Shown: positions 25,937 to 34,841 of the stretch, piece after piece
How the letters are laid out: the number at the start of each line of letters is the position of its first letter
How positions within the stretch are numbered: the first letter of the stretch is position 1
DNA from: Spirosoma foliorum
GTDB taxonomy: Bacteria; Bacteroidota; Bacteroidia; Cytophagales; Spirosomataceae
NCBI RefSeq assembly: GCF_014117325.1
Contig: NZ_CP059732.1
Location: 8,135,501 to 8,199,500, forward strand
Length of the DNA stretch: 64,000 bases
Reading direction: 5' to 3'
The notes under the pieces: model-generated
Seen by the model: only the letters and a program-made list of their open reading frames with translations
Database searches by the model: none
What the model was told of the DNA's origin: nothing
Program-made: the position numbers and the translations under genes

Positions 25937-27859
25937 TTACTTAAACAACGGCGCGTGAATTTTCTGTAACGTTTCAACGGGAATCTTGATCACTTCCCGA
26001 TCGTAGGTCAACAGTCCGTTTACTTCGCCTTCTACGTCCGTTGTTTGGGTGTAAACTGCTGCCGATAACGCCTGTTTCTTATAGTACTCAACGATTTTGG
26101 CGTATTTCTTTTCATACGCTTTCTGCACCACATCGGCCGATTGATAGGTCTGGTAGCCCCAGTTGCGCATTTCCGGATTCCAGAGATGGCCCTGAACTGG
26201 CCAGCCAATACCGCCAAATTCACCGATCACCACCACCCGATTTGATTTAGGCGTTGGCGACTTGGGCTCTTCTTCGTAAGTATGAATGTCGTAGAAATCG
26301 CCCGCGCCGACATCATTCCAACCGCTGGATGCGTTGATCGTTCGGCTTGGGTCGAGCGCTTTTACCCAGTCGGCCAGCCGTTTGTTTTCATATTGTCCCC
26401 AGCCTTCGTTATGCACAACCCAGGTTACGATGCTGGGGTGATTATGCAGGCGATTCATCATCCGGCGCAATTCCAGCTCAAACTGCTCTTTCCCTTTCGA
26501 TCGACGGATTGGCTCCGACTGATCGCCGGGATGTTCATTCTGACCTTCCAGAAAACCCGATGGCATGTCTTGCCACACCAGTATGCCTAGCTTATCGCAG
26601 AGATAATAGTAGCGGTCTGGCTCAACTTTGATGTGCTTCCGAAGCATGTTGAAACCCGACTTTTTGAGGAAATCAATTTCAAATGCCATGCCTTCGTCAG
26701 ATGGTGGCGTTAGTAAACCACCGGGCCACCAGCCCTGATCGAGTGGGCCGTTCTGAAACACAAACTTATTGTTCAATAACAGCACGGGTTGATTGGCCAC
26801 TGGACCAGCACCGATCGAAATTTTACGCATAGCGAAATAACCCGTCACCACATCGACAGGGTTACCTGTAACCGTTGCATTCGCAAAGGCAGCGATTATA
26901 GGTGCATCCTGACGTGTACGTTTGTTGCGGGGTGTATCGCCGAAGGGGTCAGTTACGGTAACCAACTCAACTTTTATAGTGTACAGGAACGGGCTATCCG
27001 GTGACCAGAGTTTGGGTGTTTTGATGTTCAGCCAACCGGTTCGACCTGCCCTGACGAGTGCTGTAGCAACAGGCTGATTACCATCCATCGCCGTCAGACG
27101 GATCGCTGTGGTGAAATTGTCAGCAGGTTTATCGAGCAACACATCCACCCGAAGGCGGCTGGAATCCAGCTCTGGCGTTAGTTTCACTTCCTCAATGTAC
27201 GTCTGTTTCGGAACAGGTTCCATCCAGACTGTTTGCCAGATACCCGAAACCGGCGTGTACCAGATGCCGTGAGGATTCATCAGCTGTTTTCCGCGAGGCT
27301 GCTCTCCGGTTGAGGTCGGATCGGTTACACCCAACACCAGTTGATTCTGGCCATCTTTCAGAAAATCGGTAATGTCGAAACTAAACGAATCTGAACCGCC
27401 CGTATGTGAACCAACCAGGCCACCATTTACCCACAGACTGCATTCATAATCAACAGCCCCGAAATGAAGGAGTACACGTTGACCAGCCCAATCTTTCGGC
27501 ACACCAACGTCCCGACGATACCACAAACGCTGGTCGGCGGTGAGTGATTTGTTGACTTTTGATACCGTCGATTCCAGACAGAACGGAACCAGAATCTGAC
27601 CGTCGTAGCGGGTCGGTTGCGGTGTCGTTTTGGGCGTGATGGCATATTCCCACATACCATTTAGGTTCTGCCATTGTTGACGAACCATTTGCGGACGAGG
27701 GTACTCGCGCCAGGCATTTTCGGGCGTAATTTGTTTTTCCCAACGGCTCATGATAGGAGCGGTACGCGGCTGATTCGAAACAGGCGTTTGGGCAATTGCC
27801 AATCCTGCCCCTAGCAGAGTAAGGCTAAGCGCAGCGGAAAGGAGTCGGGTGGAAAGCAT
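25937..27859 (-). CDS. Glycoside hydrolase family 2 protein
   Basis: A 640-residue secreted GH2 enzyme. The start at 27859 gives the signal peptide MLSTRLLSAALSLTLLGAGL; the open frame runs on to 28006 but through a repeat. The jelly-roll sugar-binding domain is about 60-215, the immunoglobulin-like domain about 220-350, and the TIM barrel about 355-620. The acid/base is Glu485 in VVHNEGWGQ and the nucleophile Glu547 in VVVIGEFGG. It is shorter than E. coli LacZ and lacks domains 4 and 5, like beta-glucuronidase or beta-mannosidase-like GH2 proteins. The substrate cannot be read from sequence. It is next to the GH43-like and DUF4965 genes on the same strand. Confidence 0.9.
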   Translation of the reverse strand: MLSTRLLSAALSLTLLGAGLAIAQTPVSNQPRTAPIMSRWEKQITPENAWREYPRPQMVRQQWQNLNGMWEYAITPKTTPQPTRYDGQILVPFCLESTVSKVNKSLTADQRLWYRRDVGVPKDWAGQRVLLHFGAVDYECSLWVNGGLVGSHTGGSDSFSFDITDFLKDGQNQLVLGVTDPTSTGEQPRGKQLMNPHGIWYTPVSGIWQTVWMEPVPKQTYIEEVKLTPELDSSRLRVDVLLDKPADNFTTAIRLTAMDGNQPVATALVRAGRTGWLNIKTPKLWSPDSPFLYTIKVELVTVTDPFGDTPRNKRTRQDAPIIAAFANATVTGNPVDVVTGYFAMRKISIGAGPVANQPVLLLNNKFVFQNGPLDQGWWPGGLLTPPSDEGMAFEIDFLKKSGFNMLRKHIKVEPDRYYYLCDKLGILVWQDMPSGFLEGQNEHPGDQSEPIRRSKGKEQFELELRRMMNRLHNHPSIVTWVVHNEGWGQYENKRLADWVKALDPSRTINASSGWNDVGAGDFYDIHTYEEEPKSPTPKSNRVVVIGEFGGIGWPVQGHLWNPEMRNWGYQTYQSADVVQKAYEKKYAKIVEYYKKQALSAAVYTQTTDVEGEVNGLLTYDREVIKIPVETLQKIHAPLFK

Positions 27860-27905
27860 GAATGTATGGAGTTGGTTTAGGTACTGGTTAAGATTGCTTT
27901 GGCTA

Positions 27906-28010
27906 TTTTTTGTCATTCCGACGAAAGGAGGAATCTCAATGCCCCTTCTTAGCCAAGCTTGCCTTAATGGGAGACTTTGAGATTCCTCCTTTCGTCGGAA
28001 TGACAAAAAA
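27906..28010. repeat. Intergenic inverted repeat, family C copy 1
   Basis: Perfect 34-bp arms at 27906-27939 and 27977-28010 built on GTCATTCCGACG and GGAGGAATCTC. The outer T and A runs make it look like a terminator on either strand. Confidence 0.9.
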
Positions 28011-28019
28011 ACAGAAATG

Positions 28020-30548
28020 TTACTTGCTCAATTTCCCTTCGAGCATTTTGATGAAATAGCCGCCTACCACCGAACGAGCCTGAAAACCAACCTGTTTGGC
28101 ATTGGTTGTCTCGTGCCAATCGGAGAGCGGAACCCGTGTAGGTGTTTCGTTGACGTATTTCCAGACGGGCTTGATAAATGCCTCGAAATCGCGGTCTGAT
28201 TTAGCGAGCGTAGCCGTCCACATGATCCAGTCCGACTTGGTGTAGGTTTTTCGGCTATCTAAAGGGAGTCCGTAGGTCTTTTGCTTGGTCAGGTAATAGG
28301 CGATTTCGGTTTGCGGAATCTCCTTTGGAAATACGTTCATGTCCAGCAGCTTATCCCAAACCAGATTGTATTTCTGGCTCCAGGTGTCAGATTGGTTCTC
28401 GAATGTCAGGTCGTAATGCGGCAGTTGCGACGCCGTTTTGTCGAGAGCGAGTTGTTGCCATTTTGTCGCCATTTCCCGTGCCGTTTTCAGGTAACTTTCT
28501 GAGGTTGCTTTGTCACCCAGTTGAGCCGCCATCTGTCCATAGGCCGCAATACCCAAAATAGCCTTGACCGACAGGTTGGCGTTTCGGGCAATATGTCCGG
28601 CAAAGTCGTCGGTGCAGAGCTGATTAGCCGGGTCGAAGCCATCTTTCTTGAGGTATTCAACCCAGGTCGTCAGGGTTTTCCAGTGTTGTTTGGCATAATT
28701 GGCGTTCCCTTCGGCTCCGGTAATAGCGCCAGCTAGCAGGAGCATATTCCCACATTCTTCTACCGGCATATCTTCGCCATAGGTCTGACCGTTAGCGAGT
28801 GGGTACGTTCCTACATCGTGAGCGGCAAACGGCTTTTTCCAATTACCGCTTTCGGAATAATAGAAAATAGGCTCCATCATACCCTTCAGCAAGGTTGGAT
28901 TATAAAGTAGAAAGAGCGGGGCCGATGGATACGTCACGTCAACCGTACCAATAGAGCCGTTGGAGAAATTTTCCTTCGACAAGAAAAGCGTTTCACCTTT
29001 GGGGCCCGCCACAATCTTGTGGGCGGCAATAGCCTGACGATAAGCCAGTACGCATAAATCAGCGTAATCGGTACCGCCAGCTTTGCGGGCGTCGGAACGA
29101 AGTTTGCTATCGAATTTGGTGCATTTTTCCCGGAGTCGGTTGTAATCTTTCTCAGCTACCTGGAGTAGTGCAGGCATGGTTACTTTCCCCGTCCGATTCC
29201 ACCAGGGGCGCAGATTTTGCTTAAAATACTGTACCGAATACAAGTCATCGTAACCCAGCATCAGGTGCTTTTCGGTGGCTTTCGTTACGTTGCCAAAATC
29301 GAGAACACTGGCAACGGCTACATCGACGGCGGCCCGAGGTTTGTTGGCCGGAACAGATGCTTTGTTATCGGTAGGGAGTTGTCCCGTTGTTAAAAACGCG
29401 TGTTTCAGGCCCGGTGCCATGCCATTGCCGGTCTGGTTACCCTTTTCCTGCGGAGTGGCCAGATACGCATAGCCCCAGTCGATTCGCACATTGTCGCCTT
29501 TCTTGGCGAGAACGGATTGTGCCTGAGTGCCAACGGTTTGATAAATGAGGCCGGGAGCCTGCCCAGCTTTCAGCACAACCTCCTGCCCGATTGTGTTAGT
29601 GGCCAGTGTACCTGACTCACTCAGATAAACCTGCACCGCATGTGACTTCCGATCTGCCGAGCGAACCTCAAACGTTACGTAGGTGATTGGTCGGGCAGCT
29701 ACGTCCACTTCATCCAGCAATAAAGGCGACAGAAACGTAAGGGCTAGATTTACGGGGCCAGCGGTAAACTCGTAGTTGGTTTGCGTCGCCGATACCGTTA
29801 CGCCCGTTTGCGTAGCGGTTTCCATCGTTGATGACTTGATCGGATTAACAATGCCAATGTCGATAAACGAACCACCCCGAGGGCTTACGCAATGTACGGC
29901 CAATACATTTTTGCCCTTCTGCAACGCTTTCTGACCCGCTTCAGGGAAGGGCAAAAGAATATATTCATTGGTGTAATCAGGCTTATCCAGAATCTTGGTG
30001 CCGTTCAGATAAACAACTACGTCGTCATCATGACTGATGGAGAGCAGGAATTTCGACGGGTCGGATTTGCCATCGTAGGTAAATTCACGACGGTAATAAA
30101 TGCCATCTTTCATACCGGCATTGTCGCTATTGGTCCATTTTGTTTTAGCCTCGGGCGTATCGCCAAAAGGCCCCTGTCCCGATTTCCAGCCACTGGCAGT
30201 AAAGTCTGATTTCTCCCAACCCGCACTGGGTTTGGTCATCGTGTATTGGGCAGCATAAGCCTGTACTTCACCGCTTGCTAAAATGGGTTCGTAAGTGGTT
30301 GGAACAGCGCCCAGAAACTGATACGCTTTTCCATCGACGCGTATAATTCCCTCCAACGACTGTGGCTTGCCCGTCCAGTGGCGCGTTGGCGAATCGGTAA
30401 GCTTATCGGTCATACTCCAGACACTAAAATAAGGGTCGTGCGTAATTAGCGGATAAGCTGGTGGGCGTAGTGTCTGGGCATGTGTTTGCCCGATTGACAG
30501 AGCAAAGAAGAGTAAAAATGAAATGTGGGAAATGGGATTTTTGCGCAT
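28020..30548 (-). CDS. DUF4965/glutaminase-like family protein
   Basis: An 842-residue secreted protein of the group that carries DUF4964, DUF5127, DUF4965 and DUF1793 domains, named after fungal glutaminase GtaA. Signal peptide 1-25. The opening LRPPAYPLITHDPYFSVWS is the typical DUF4964/DUF5127 start. An inserted GH2-like sugar-binding jelly roll lies at about 95-220 (FLLSISHDDDVVVYLNGTKI). The C-terminal alpha/alpha barrel contains WNRTGKVTMPAL, YADLCVLAYRQAIAAHK and MPVEECGNMLLLAGAI, which resemble a glycosidase-type barrel more than an amidase. In Bacteroidota such proteins sit in polysaccharide loci, as here. The actual reaction is not established. Confidence 0.85.
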   Translation of the reverse strand: MRKNPISHISFLLFFALSIGQTHAQTLRPPAYPLITHDPYFSVWSMTDKLTDSPTRHWTGKPQSLEGIIRVDGKAYQFLGAVPTTYEPILASGEVQAYAAQYTMTKPSAGWEKSDFTASGWKSGQGPFGDTPEAKTKWTNSDNAGMKDGIYYRREFTYDGKSDPSKFLLSISHDDDVVVYLNGTKILDKPDYTNEYILLPFPEAGQKALQKGKNVLAVHCVSPRGGSFIDIGIVNPIKSSTMETATQTGVTVSATQTNYEFTAGPVNLALTFLSPLLLDEVDVAARPITYVTFEVRSADRKSHAVQVYLSESGTLATNTIGQEVVLKAGQAPGLIYQTVGTQAQSVLAKKGDNVRIDWGYAYLATPQEKGNQTGNGMAPGLKHAFLTTGQLPTDNKASVPANKPRAAVDVAVASVLDFGNVTKATEKHLMLGYDDLYSVQYFKQNLRPWWNRTGKVTMPALLQVAEKDYNRLREKCTKFDSKLRSDARKAGGTDYADLCVLAYRQAIAAHKIVAGPKGETLFLSKENFSNGSIGTVDVTYPSAPLFLLYNPTLLKGMMEPIFYYSESGNWKKPFAAHDVGTYPLANGQTYGEDMPVEECGNMLLLAGAITGAEGNANYAKQHWKTLTTWVEYLKKDGFDPANQLCTDDFAGHIARNANLSVKAILGIAAYGQMAAQLGDKATSESYLKTAREMATKWQQLALDKTASQLPHYDLTFENQSDTWSQKYNLVWDKLLDMNVFPKEIPQTEIAYYLTKQKTYGLPLDSRKTYTKSDWIMWTATLAKSDRDFEAFIKPVWKYVNETPTRVPLSDWHETTNAKQVGFQARSVVGGYFIKMLEGKLSK

Positions 30549-30869
30549 TAAGAACGTTTGTTTAGCGAGCTTCCGTTGCAGACACTATAAACCAACAGAA
30601 TAGACTCCTTTACTTATTCGATATGGATTTAGCCGTTTACCCAGATTTGAGGTGGGTAATTTTTTTAGCTAAAAATAAGGCGAAAAAATGGCTTGTTGCA
30701 TAAACAAGTGCTTTCTGAACGCATCAGAGGGGTAAGTTTTATGCAACAAACCGGCTAGTTGCATAAAGGCTCTTTCATTACAAGAATTTCATGTGTCTGG
30801 TCGGGTAGAACTGCTAATTGGGCTTCTTATCAGCCGTATACTAAACCTTTTAATTTCTTTTCACTAACC
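30549..30869. other. Divergent 321-base intergenic region
   Basis: It separates the minus-strand DUF4965 gene from the plus-strand xylan/uronate block. It holds three TTGCATAAA sites (see the regulatory entry), an A/T-rich stretch near 30655-30685, and no gene. No clear TAnnTTTG box was found. Confidence 0.6.
30692..30767. promoter_or_regulatory. Three TTGCATAAA sites, candidate operators
   Basis: TTGTTGCATAAA at 30693-30704, its inverted form TTTATGCAACAA at 30738-30749, and a partial third TTGCATAAA at 30759-30767. The first is also inside a dyad, CTTGTT-N5-AACAAG (30692-30708). They lie between the divergent GH cluster and the uronate block, a natural place for a sugar-responsive repressor or activator. 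No regulator gene is nearby. Confidence 0.55.
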
Positions 30870-31814
30870 ATGAAACAGGTATTTGTACTGGCGATTGGGC
30901 TGTTGATGACCGGGCTGACTTCGGTATCGGTTGCACAACAGATTTCTAAAGAAGAACTGATCTTTCTGACGCCCGACTGGAAAGGCGAACGCTTCCCCGA
31001 CGGACGCCCAAAAGTGCCAGATGCTATTCTGAAACGCATGAAGCTGGTGACGCACGAAGAAGCCTGGGCTGTTATGAAAGGCGAAAAATACCGGTATCAG
31101 TTCGCGGGTGATTGGCAAACGATCAATCCGGATAGCGTACTGGTGGGCCGGGCACTCACGGCTACTTTTATGCCCGGTCGGCCGGATGTGCATCGGGTGA
31201 CGGATGAAAAAGGACACACCAAAGATGGTCGTGTGAAATCGCAGAATGCCTGGCCAATTGACATGCTTGTCAAGGGTGATGTGTATGTGGTTGACCAGTT
31301 TGGGATGCACGAAGATGGCCCAACCATCGGCGACAATCTGGGTAATTCAATTTATGCCAAAACAGGTAATGGTATCGTTTACGAAGGTGCTGTTCGGGAT
31401 GTGGCCGGGTTGAAAGAAATTGGTGGATTTACGTCTTATTTCAGAAGTTATCACCCCTCGCACCACAATCCCGAAGGTGATTTGAATACCACATTGGTAG
31501 GCATCAATCGCCCAACCCGCATCGGTAAAGTGATGGTTATGCCAGGAGATGTCGTGCTCGGTCGTAATGGGGGTGTTGCGTTTATTCCGCCCCATCTGGC
31601 CGAGAAAGTGGTGAAAACGTCAGAGATTATCCGGTTACGCGACATGTTCGGCCATCTGCGACTGCGCGAACAGAAATACACACCGGGTCAGATTGATTCG
31701 CGCTGGTCGGATGAGATCGAAAAGGATTTCTCGAAATGGCTCAACGACCACGTGAGCGAACTCCCCGTCCCGAAAGAGCAAATTCAGGATTATTTGAAAA
31801 CCCGTACCTGGTAA
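30870..31814 (+). CDS. RraA family protein, exported
   Basis: A 314-residue protein with a signal peptide at 1-21 (cut near VAQQISK). The start at 30870 was chosen over 30759 because only this gives a leader; the upstream codons overlap the TTGCATAAA sites. From about residue 80 the fold is the RraA/dimethylmenaquinone-methyltransferase-like family, with GDVYVVDQFG, TIGDNLGNSIYA and MPGDVVLGRNGGVAFIP. Some members are class II aldolases for 4-hydroxy-4-methyl-2-oxoglutarate, others act on sugar acids or are regulators. Here it leads a block for uronic acid use, so a sugar-acid aldolase or decarboxylase role is possible, but an exported RraA protein is unusual. Confidence 0.8.
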   Translation: MKQVFVLAIGLLMTGLTSVSVAQQISKEELIFLTPDWKGERFPDGRPKVPDAILKRMKLVTHEEAWAVMKGEKYRYQFAGDWQTINPDSVLVGRALTATFMPGRPDVHRVTDEKGHTKDGRVKSQNAWPIDMLVKGDVYVVDQFGMHEDGPTIGDNLGNSIYAKTGNGIVYEGAVRDVAGLKEIGGFTSYFRSYHPSHHNPEGDLNTTLVGINRPTRIGKVMVMPGDVVLGRNGGVAFIPPHLAEKVVKTSEIIRLRDMFGHLRLREQKYTPGQIDSRWSDEIEKDFSKWLNDHVSELPVPKEQIQDYLKTRTW

Positions 31815-31824
31815 AACAGTATTC

Positions 31825-31907
31825 GGTTTACGGTTTATAGTTTACGGTTAACTGCCTCAAAAATACTGCTAATGCGTCAGCCAACCGTAAACTATAAACC
31901 GTAAACC
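31825..31907. repeat. Intergenic inverted repeat of GGTTTACGGTTTATAG type
   Basis: GGTTTACGGTTTATAGTTTA at 31825-31844 faces its complement at the right end (arms about 25 bp, 31825-31849 and 31883-31907). Confidence 0.8.
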
Positions 31908-31922
31908 ATAAACCTTCTTCTT

Positions 31923-33200
31923 ATGACAACATCTCGTCGTTCTTTTCTGACTAAAAGTGCTTTAGCCAGTGTTTTCAGTGCCAATGCCTTAGCCAGTTTC
32001 GGCGAAGGACTGGAAACGGCCGTTCATAATGCCCCTTTATCGTCGGCGCCATCCGATCTGAAAATCACAGATATTAAATGTGGCTACACCCGAAATGGCC
32101 ATAGTCTGTTCGTTAAAATTCATACCAATCAGGGAATCTGGGGCTGTGGCGAAGCGGTCGATGCGTCGGTTGGAACGTATCATCTGGTGAAATTGATGGG
32201 TGAGCGAATTAAGGGTAAGAGTCCGCTCAATGTCAATCGCCTGTTTGAAGATGTTCGGAAATCTGGTTTCTTTGAAGGGGCCCAGTCCGGGATTTATATC
32301 TCTGTATTGTCGGCTATTGAAACGGCGCTTTGGGACTTAACTGGGAAAGCACTCGGCATGCCCGTTTATCAATTGCTGGGCGGCAAATTCCGGGACAAAA
32401 TCCGCGTGTATTGCGATACCGGAGCCTATCGCGAGACCGACACCAGCGCTGAAGCTTTCGGGAAAAGCGCTAAGAAAGCCGTCGATATGGGTTTTACGGC
32501 CGTGAAATATGACATCGACGAACGGAACGACCCCAATAAATACGACGCTTACAACTGGACCGCCAGTCAGGGCGAACTGGAGCGGATGTACAACCAGATT
32601 GCCGGTGTCCGAAAAGCGGTTGGTCCTAAGATTGACATCTGTGTCGATATGCACGGTCGGTACGATGTCACAACGGGGCGTCGGGTGGCCAAGATGATGG
32701 AGCCATTGAATCTGTTGTTTCTGGAAGAACCGATTCCGGCCGAAAATCCGGAAGCATATCGGCAAATTCGGGAAGCGTCGAATACGCCCATCTGCGCCGG
32801 AGAAAACCATTATCTGGCCCACGGATTCCGTAAACTCCTCGAAATTGGCGCCGTCGACATCATCATGCCCGATTTGCAAAAAGCAGGCGGATTAGGAGAG
32901 GCCCAACGGATTGCCAACCTGGCCAATTTGTATTATGTGCCGTTTGCCCCGCACATGGTGGCTTCGTATCTGGGCGCTATGGCGTCGAGCCACGTCTGCG
33001 CATCGGTACCGAACTTCCTGATTCTGGAATGGCAGATTTATTTCCACGAGGAGCCGATGTTCAAGGAAATCGTCACATTCGACGGGCCTATGGTGGAAAA
33101 AGGATTCATTCCGTTATCCAACAAACCCGGTATCGGCGTCGAAATCAACGAAGAAGGCATGCGGAAATACGCTCCGAAAGACGTACCGTTTTTTGTGTAG
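31923..33200 (+). CDS. Mandelate racemase/galactonate-type sugar acid dehydratase (enolase superfamily)
   Basis: A 425-residue enolase-superfamily enzyme with a Tat leader (TTSRRSFLTKSALAS), so it is likely exported. Residues about 48-160 are the capping domain and about 170-400 the TIM barrel. Metal ligands are Asp242 in CVDMH, Glu268 in LFLEEP and Glu294 in AGENH; the base is probably His344 in FAPH. The D-x-H form (Asp242-His244) is typical of galactonate/mannonate-type dehydratases rather than racemases. Such enzymes remove water from aldonic or aldaric acids. In this block it may act on a uronate-derived acid. Export of such an enzyme is unusual and makes the function less certain. Confidence 0.85.
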   Translation: MTTSRRSFLTKSALASVFSANALASFGEGLETAVHNAPLSSAPSDLKITDIKCGYTRNGHSLFVKIHTNQGIWGCGEAVDASVGTYHLVKLMGERIKGKSPLNVNRLFEDVRKSGFFEGAQSGIYISVLSAIETALWDLTGKALGMPVYQLLGGKFRDKIRVYCDTGAYRETDTSAEAFGKSAKKAVDMGFTAVKYDIDERNDPNKYDAYNWTASQGELERMYNQIAGVRKAVGPKIDICVDMHGRYDVTTGRRVAKMMEPLNLLFLEEPIPAENPEAYRQIREASNTPICAGENHYLAHGFRKLLEIGAVDIIMPDLQKAGGLGEAQRIANLANLYYVPFAPHMVASYLGAMASSHVCASVPNFLILEWQIYFHEEPMFKEIVTFDGPMVEKGFIPLSNKPGIGVEINEEGMRKYAPKDVPFFV

Positions 33201-33258
33201 ATGTTGTGTTTTTGACAAGGGGAAGTCTTGAACTTTCTCAAATGAAACTGGTCGGTAC

Positions 33259-33342
33259 TTTTTGTCATTCCGACGCCAGGAGGAATCTCAAGCTTGCTTA
33301 TCAATAGACTTGAGATTCCTCCTGGCGTCGGAATGACAAAAA
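33259..33342. repeat. Intergenic inverted repeat, family C copy 2
   Basis: GTCATTCCGACGCCAGGAGG at the left faces its complement at the right; arms are about 34 bp and perfect. Outer T and A runs are kept. Confidence 0.9.
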
Positions 33343-33482
33343 ACTCACTTGTCAATGAAATATAAAAGTTTAAAACAACTTCAGTAACTAACCAGGATAG
33401 TCGCGTTTTATCGACACTCATTTATCAAATTTTTCCATTGACAACAAGACCTACTCCTGTAGCTGCTGGGCCCCCGAGTTCA

Positions 33483-34799
33483 ATGGGCAGTGCGCCCACC
33501 TCAAGCAATTATCGCTGGATAATTGTCGGGCTTCTCTTTTTTGCAACGACCATCAACTACCTCGACCGGCAGGTGATGAGTCTGTTGAAGCCAATTCTGG
33601 AAAAAGAGTTTAACTGGACCGAAACCGACTATGGCGATATCGTAACCGTTTTTACTTTTTTCTACGGAGCCAGTACCTTGTTGGCGGGCTATATCATCGA
33701 CCGGATTGGTACTAAAATTGGCTATATAGGCGCTATTCTGGTATGGAGTTTTGCGGCAATGGGCCATGCGCTGGCCGGTGGTACATCTGGGTTCATGATT
33801 GCCCGTGGACTGTTAGGCATTGGCGAAGCGGGTAACTTTCCGGCTTCTATTAAAACTGTAGCCGAGTGGTTTCCGCAAAAAGAGCGAGCGTTAGCCGTTG
33901 GGATTTTCAACTCTGGAGCTAACATTGGTGCCGTAGTAGCCCCCGCTATTGTACCGCCTTTGGCGCTTCTGGCCGGATGGCAAATGACTTTTATCGCAAC
34001 GGGGGCCCTCGGTTTTCTCTGGATTGTGGCCTGGTGGTTTTACTATGAGGTCCCTGCGCGGCATAAACGGGTTAGCGCGGCCGAACTGGCTCACATTACC
34101 GGCGAATCTCCTGTTGAACCATCGGTGGCTGGTGATGCCGCTGCAACTGACCTTCTCACCGATACTCCAACTCACTATCCAATCTTCGCCAATAAAGCGA
34201 TCTGGGGTTTTATGAGTGGCAAACTTTTAACCGACCCTATCTGGTGGTTTTTCCTGTTCTGGTTACCATCCTATCTGTCGAATATTTATCACCTTGATTT
34301 GAAAAAATTAGGTGCTCCACTAATCGTCATTTATCTGGCAGCTACCATTGGTAGCGTTGGGGGCGGTTGGCTGTCGTCTACCCTTATTGAAAAAGGTTGG
34401 CATCCCACACGGGCGCGGCAGTGGGCGATGGCCTTATTTGCCATCTGCATCACACCCGTGATGGCCATTAGCCAAATGGGCAGCATGTGGCCAGTTATTG
34501 CGATTTTGTCACTGGCTGTAGCGGCTCACCAGGCCTGGTCGGCTAATATTTTCACCGTAGCTGCCGATCAATTCCCGAAGCAGGTTTTGAGCCGGGTGGT
34601 TGGTTTAGGAACGATGGCCGGTACGCTGGGCGGTGCTGTTTTTCCGCTACTCGTCGGGCGGATTCTGGATCATTACAAAGCGTTGGGAAGCCTGTCGGAT
34701 GGCTATTATGTCATTTTTTACATCGCTGGCTTTGCCTATTTAGTCGCCTGGACGATGCTCTATATTTTCGTTTTCAGCCGGGTAAAAGCTAAGGTGTAA
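33483..34799 (+). CDS. MFS transporter, hexuronate (ACS) type
   Basis: A 438-residue inner-membrane permease with about 12 helices. The ATG at 33483 gives a 10-residue lead before helix 1, as in ExuT-like proteins; a TTG at 33438 would add 15 residues. The start of helix 1 (YRWIIVGLLFFATTINYLDRQ) is the hallmark of the anion:cation symporter branch, and the motif after helix 2 (DRIGTKIGYIG) matches the MFS A motif. A cytoplasmic loop at about 200-240 separates the halves. The gene lies between a sugar acid dehydratase and glucuronate-releasing enzymes, so glucuronate or an aldobiouronic acid is the likely cargo, taken up with protons. Confidence 0.9.
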   Translation: MGSAPTSSNYRWIIVGLLFFATTINYLDRQVMSLLKPILEKEFNWTETDYGDIVTVFTFFYGASTLLAGYIIDRIGTKIGYIGAILVWSFAAMGHALAGGTSGFMIARGLLGIGEAGNFPASIKTVAEWFPQKERALAVGIFNSGANIGAVVAPAIVPPLALLAGWQMTFIATGALGFLWIVAWWFYYEVPARHKRVSAAELAHITGESPVEPSVAGDAAATDLLTDTPTHYPIFANKAIWGFMSGKLLTDPIWWFFLFWLPSYLSNIYHLDLKKLGAPLIVIYLAATIGSVGGGWLSSTLIEKGWHPTRARQWAMALFAICITPVMAISQMGSMWPVIAILSLAVAAHQAWSANIFTVAADQFPKQVLSRVVGLGTMAGTLGGAVFPLLVGRILDHYKALGSLSDGYYVIFYIAGFAYLVAWTMLYIFVFSRVKAKV

Positions 34800-34841
34800 A
34801 ATTTAGACGTCACGAACGAAGACGTTCGCGCTATCAGAGCT

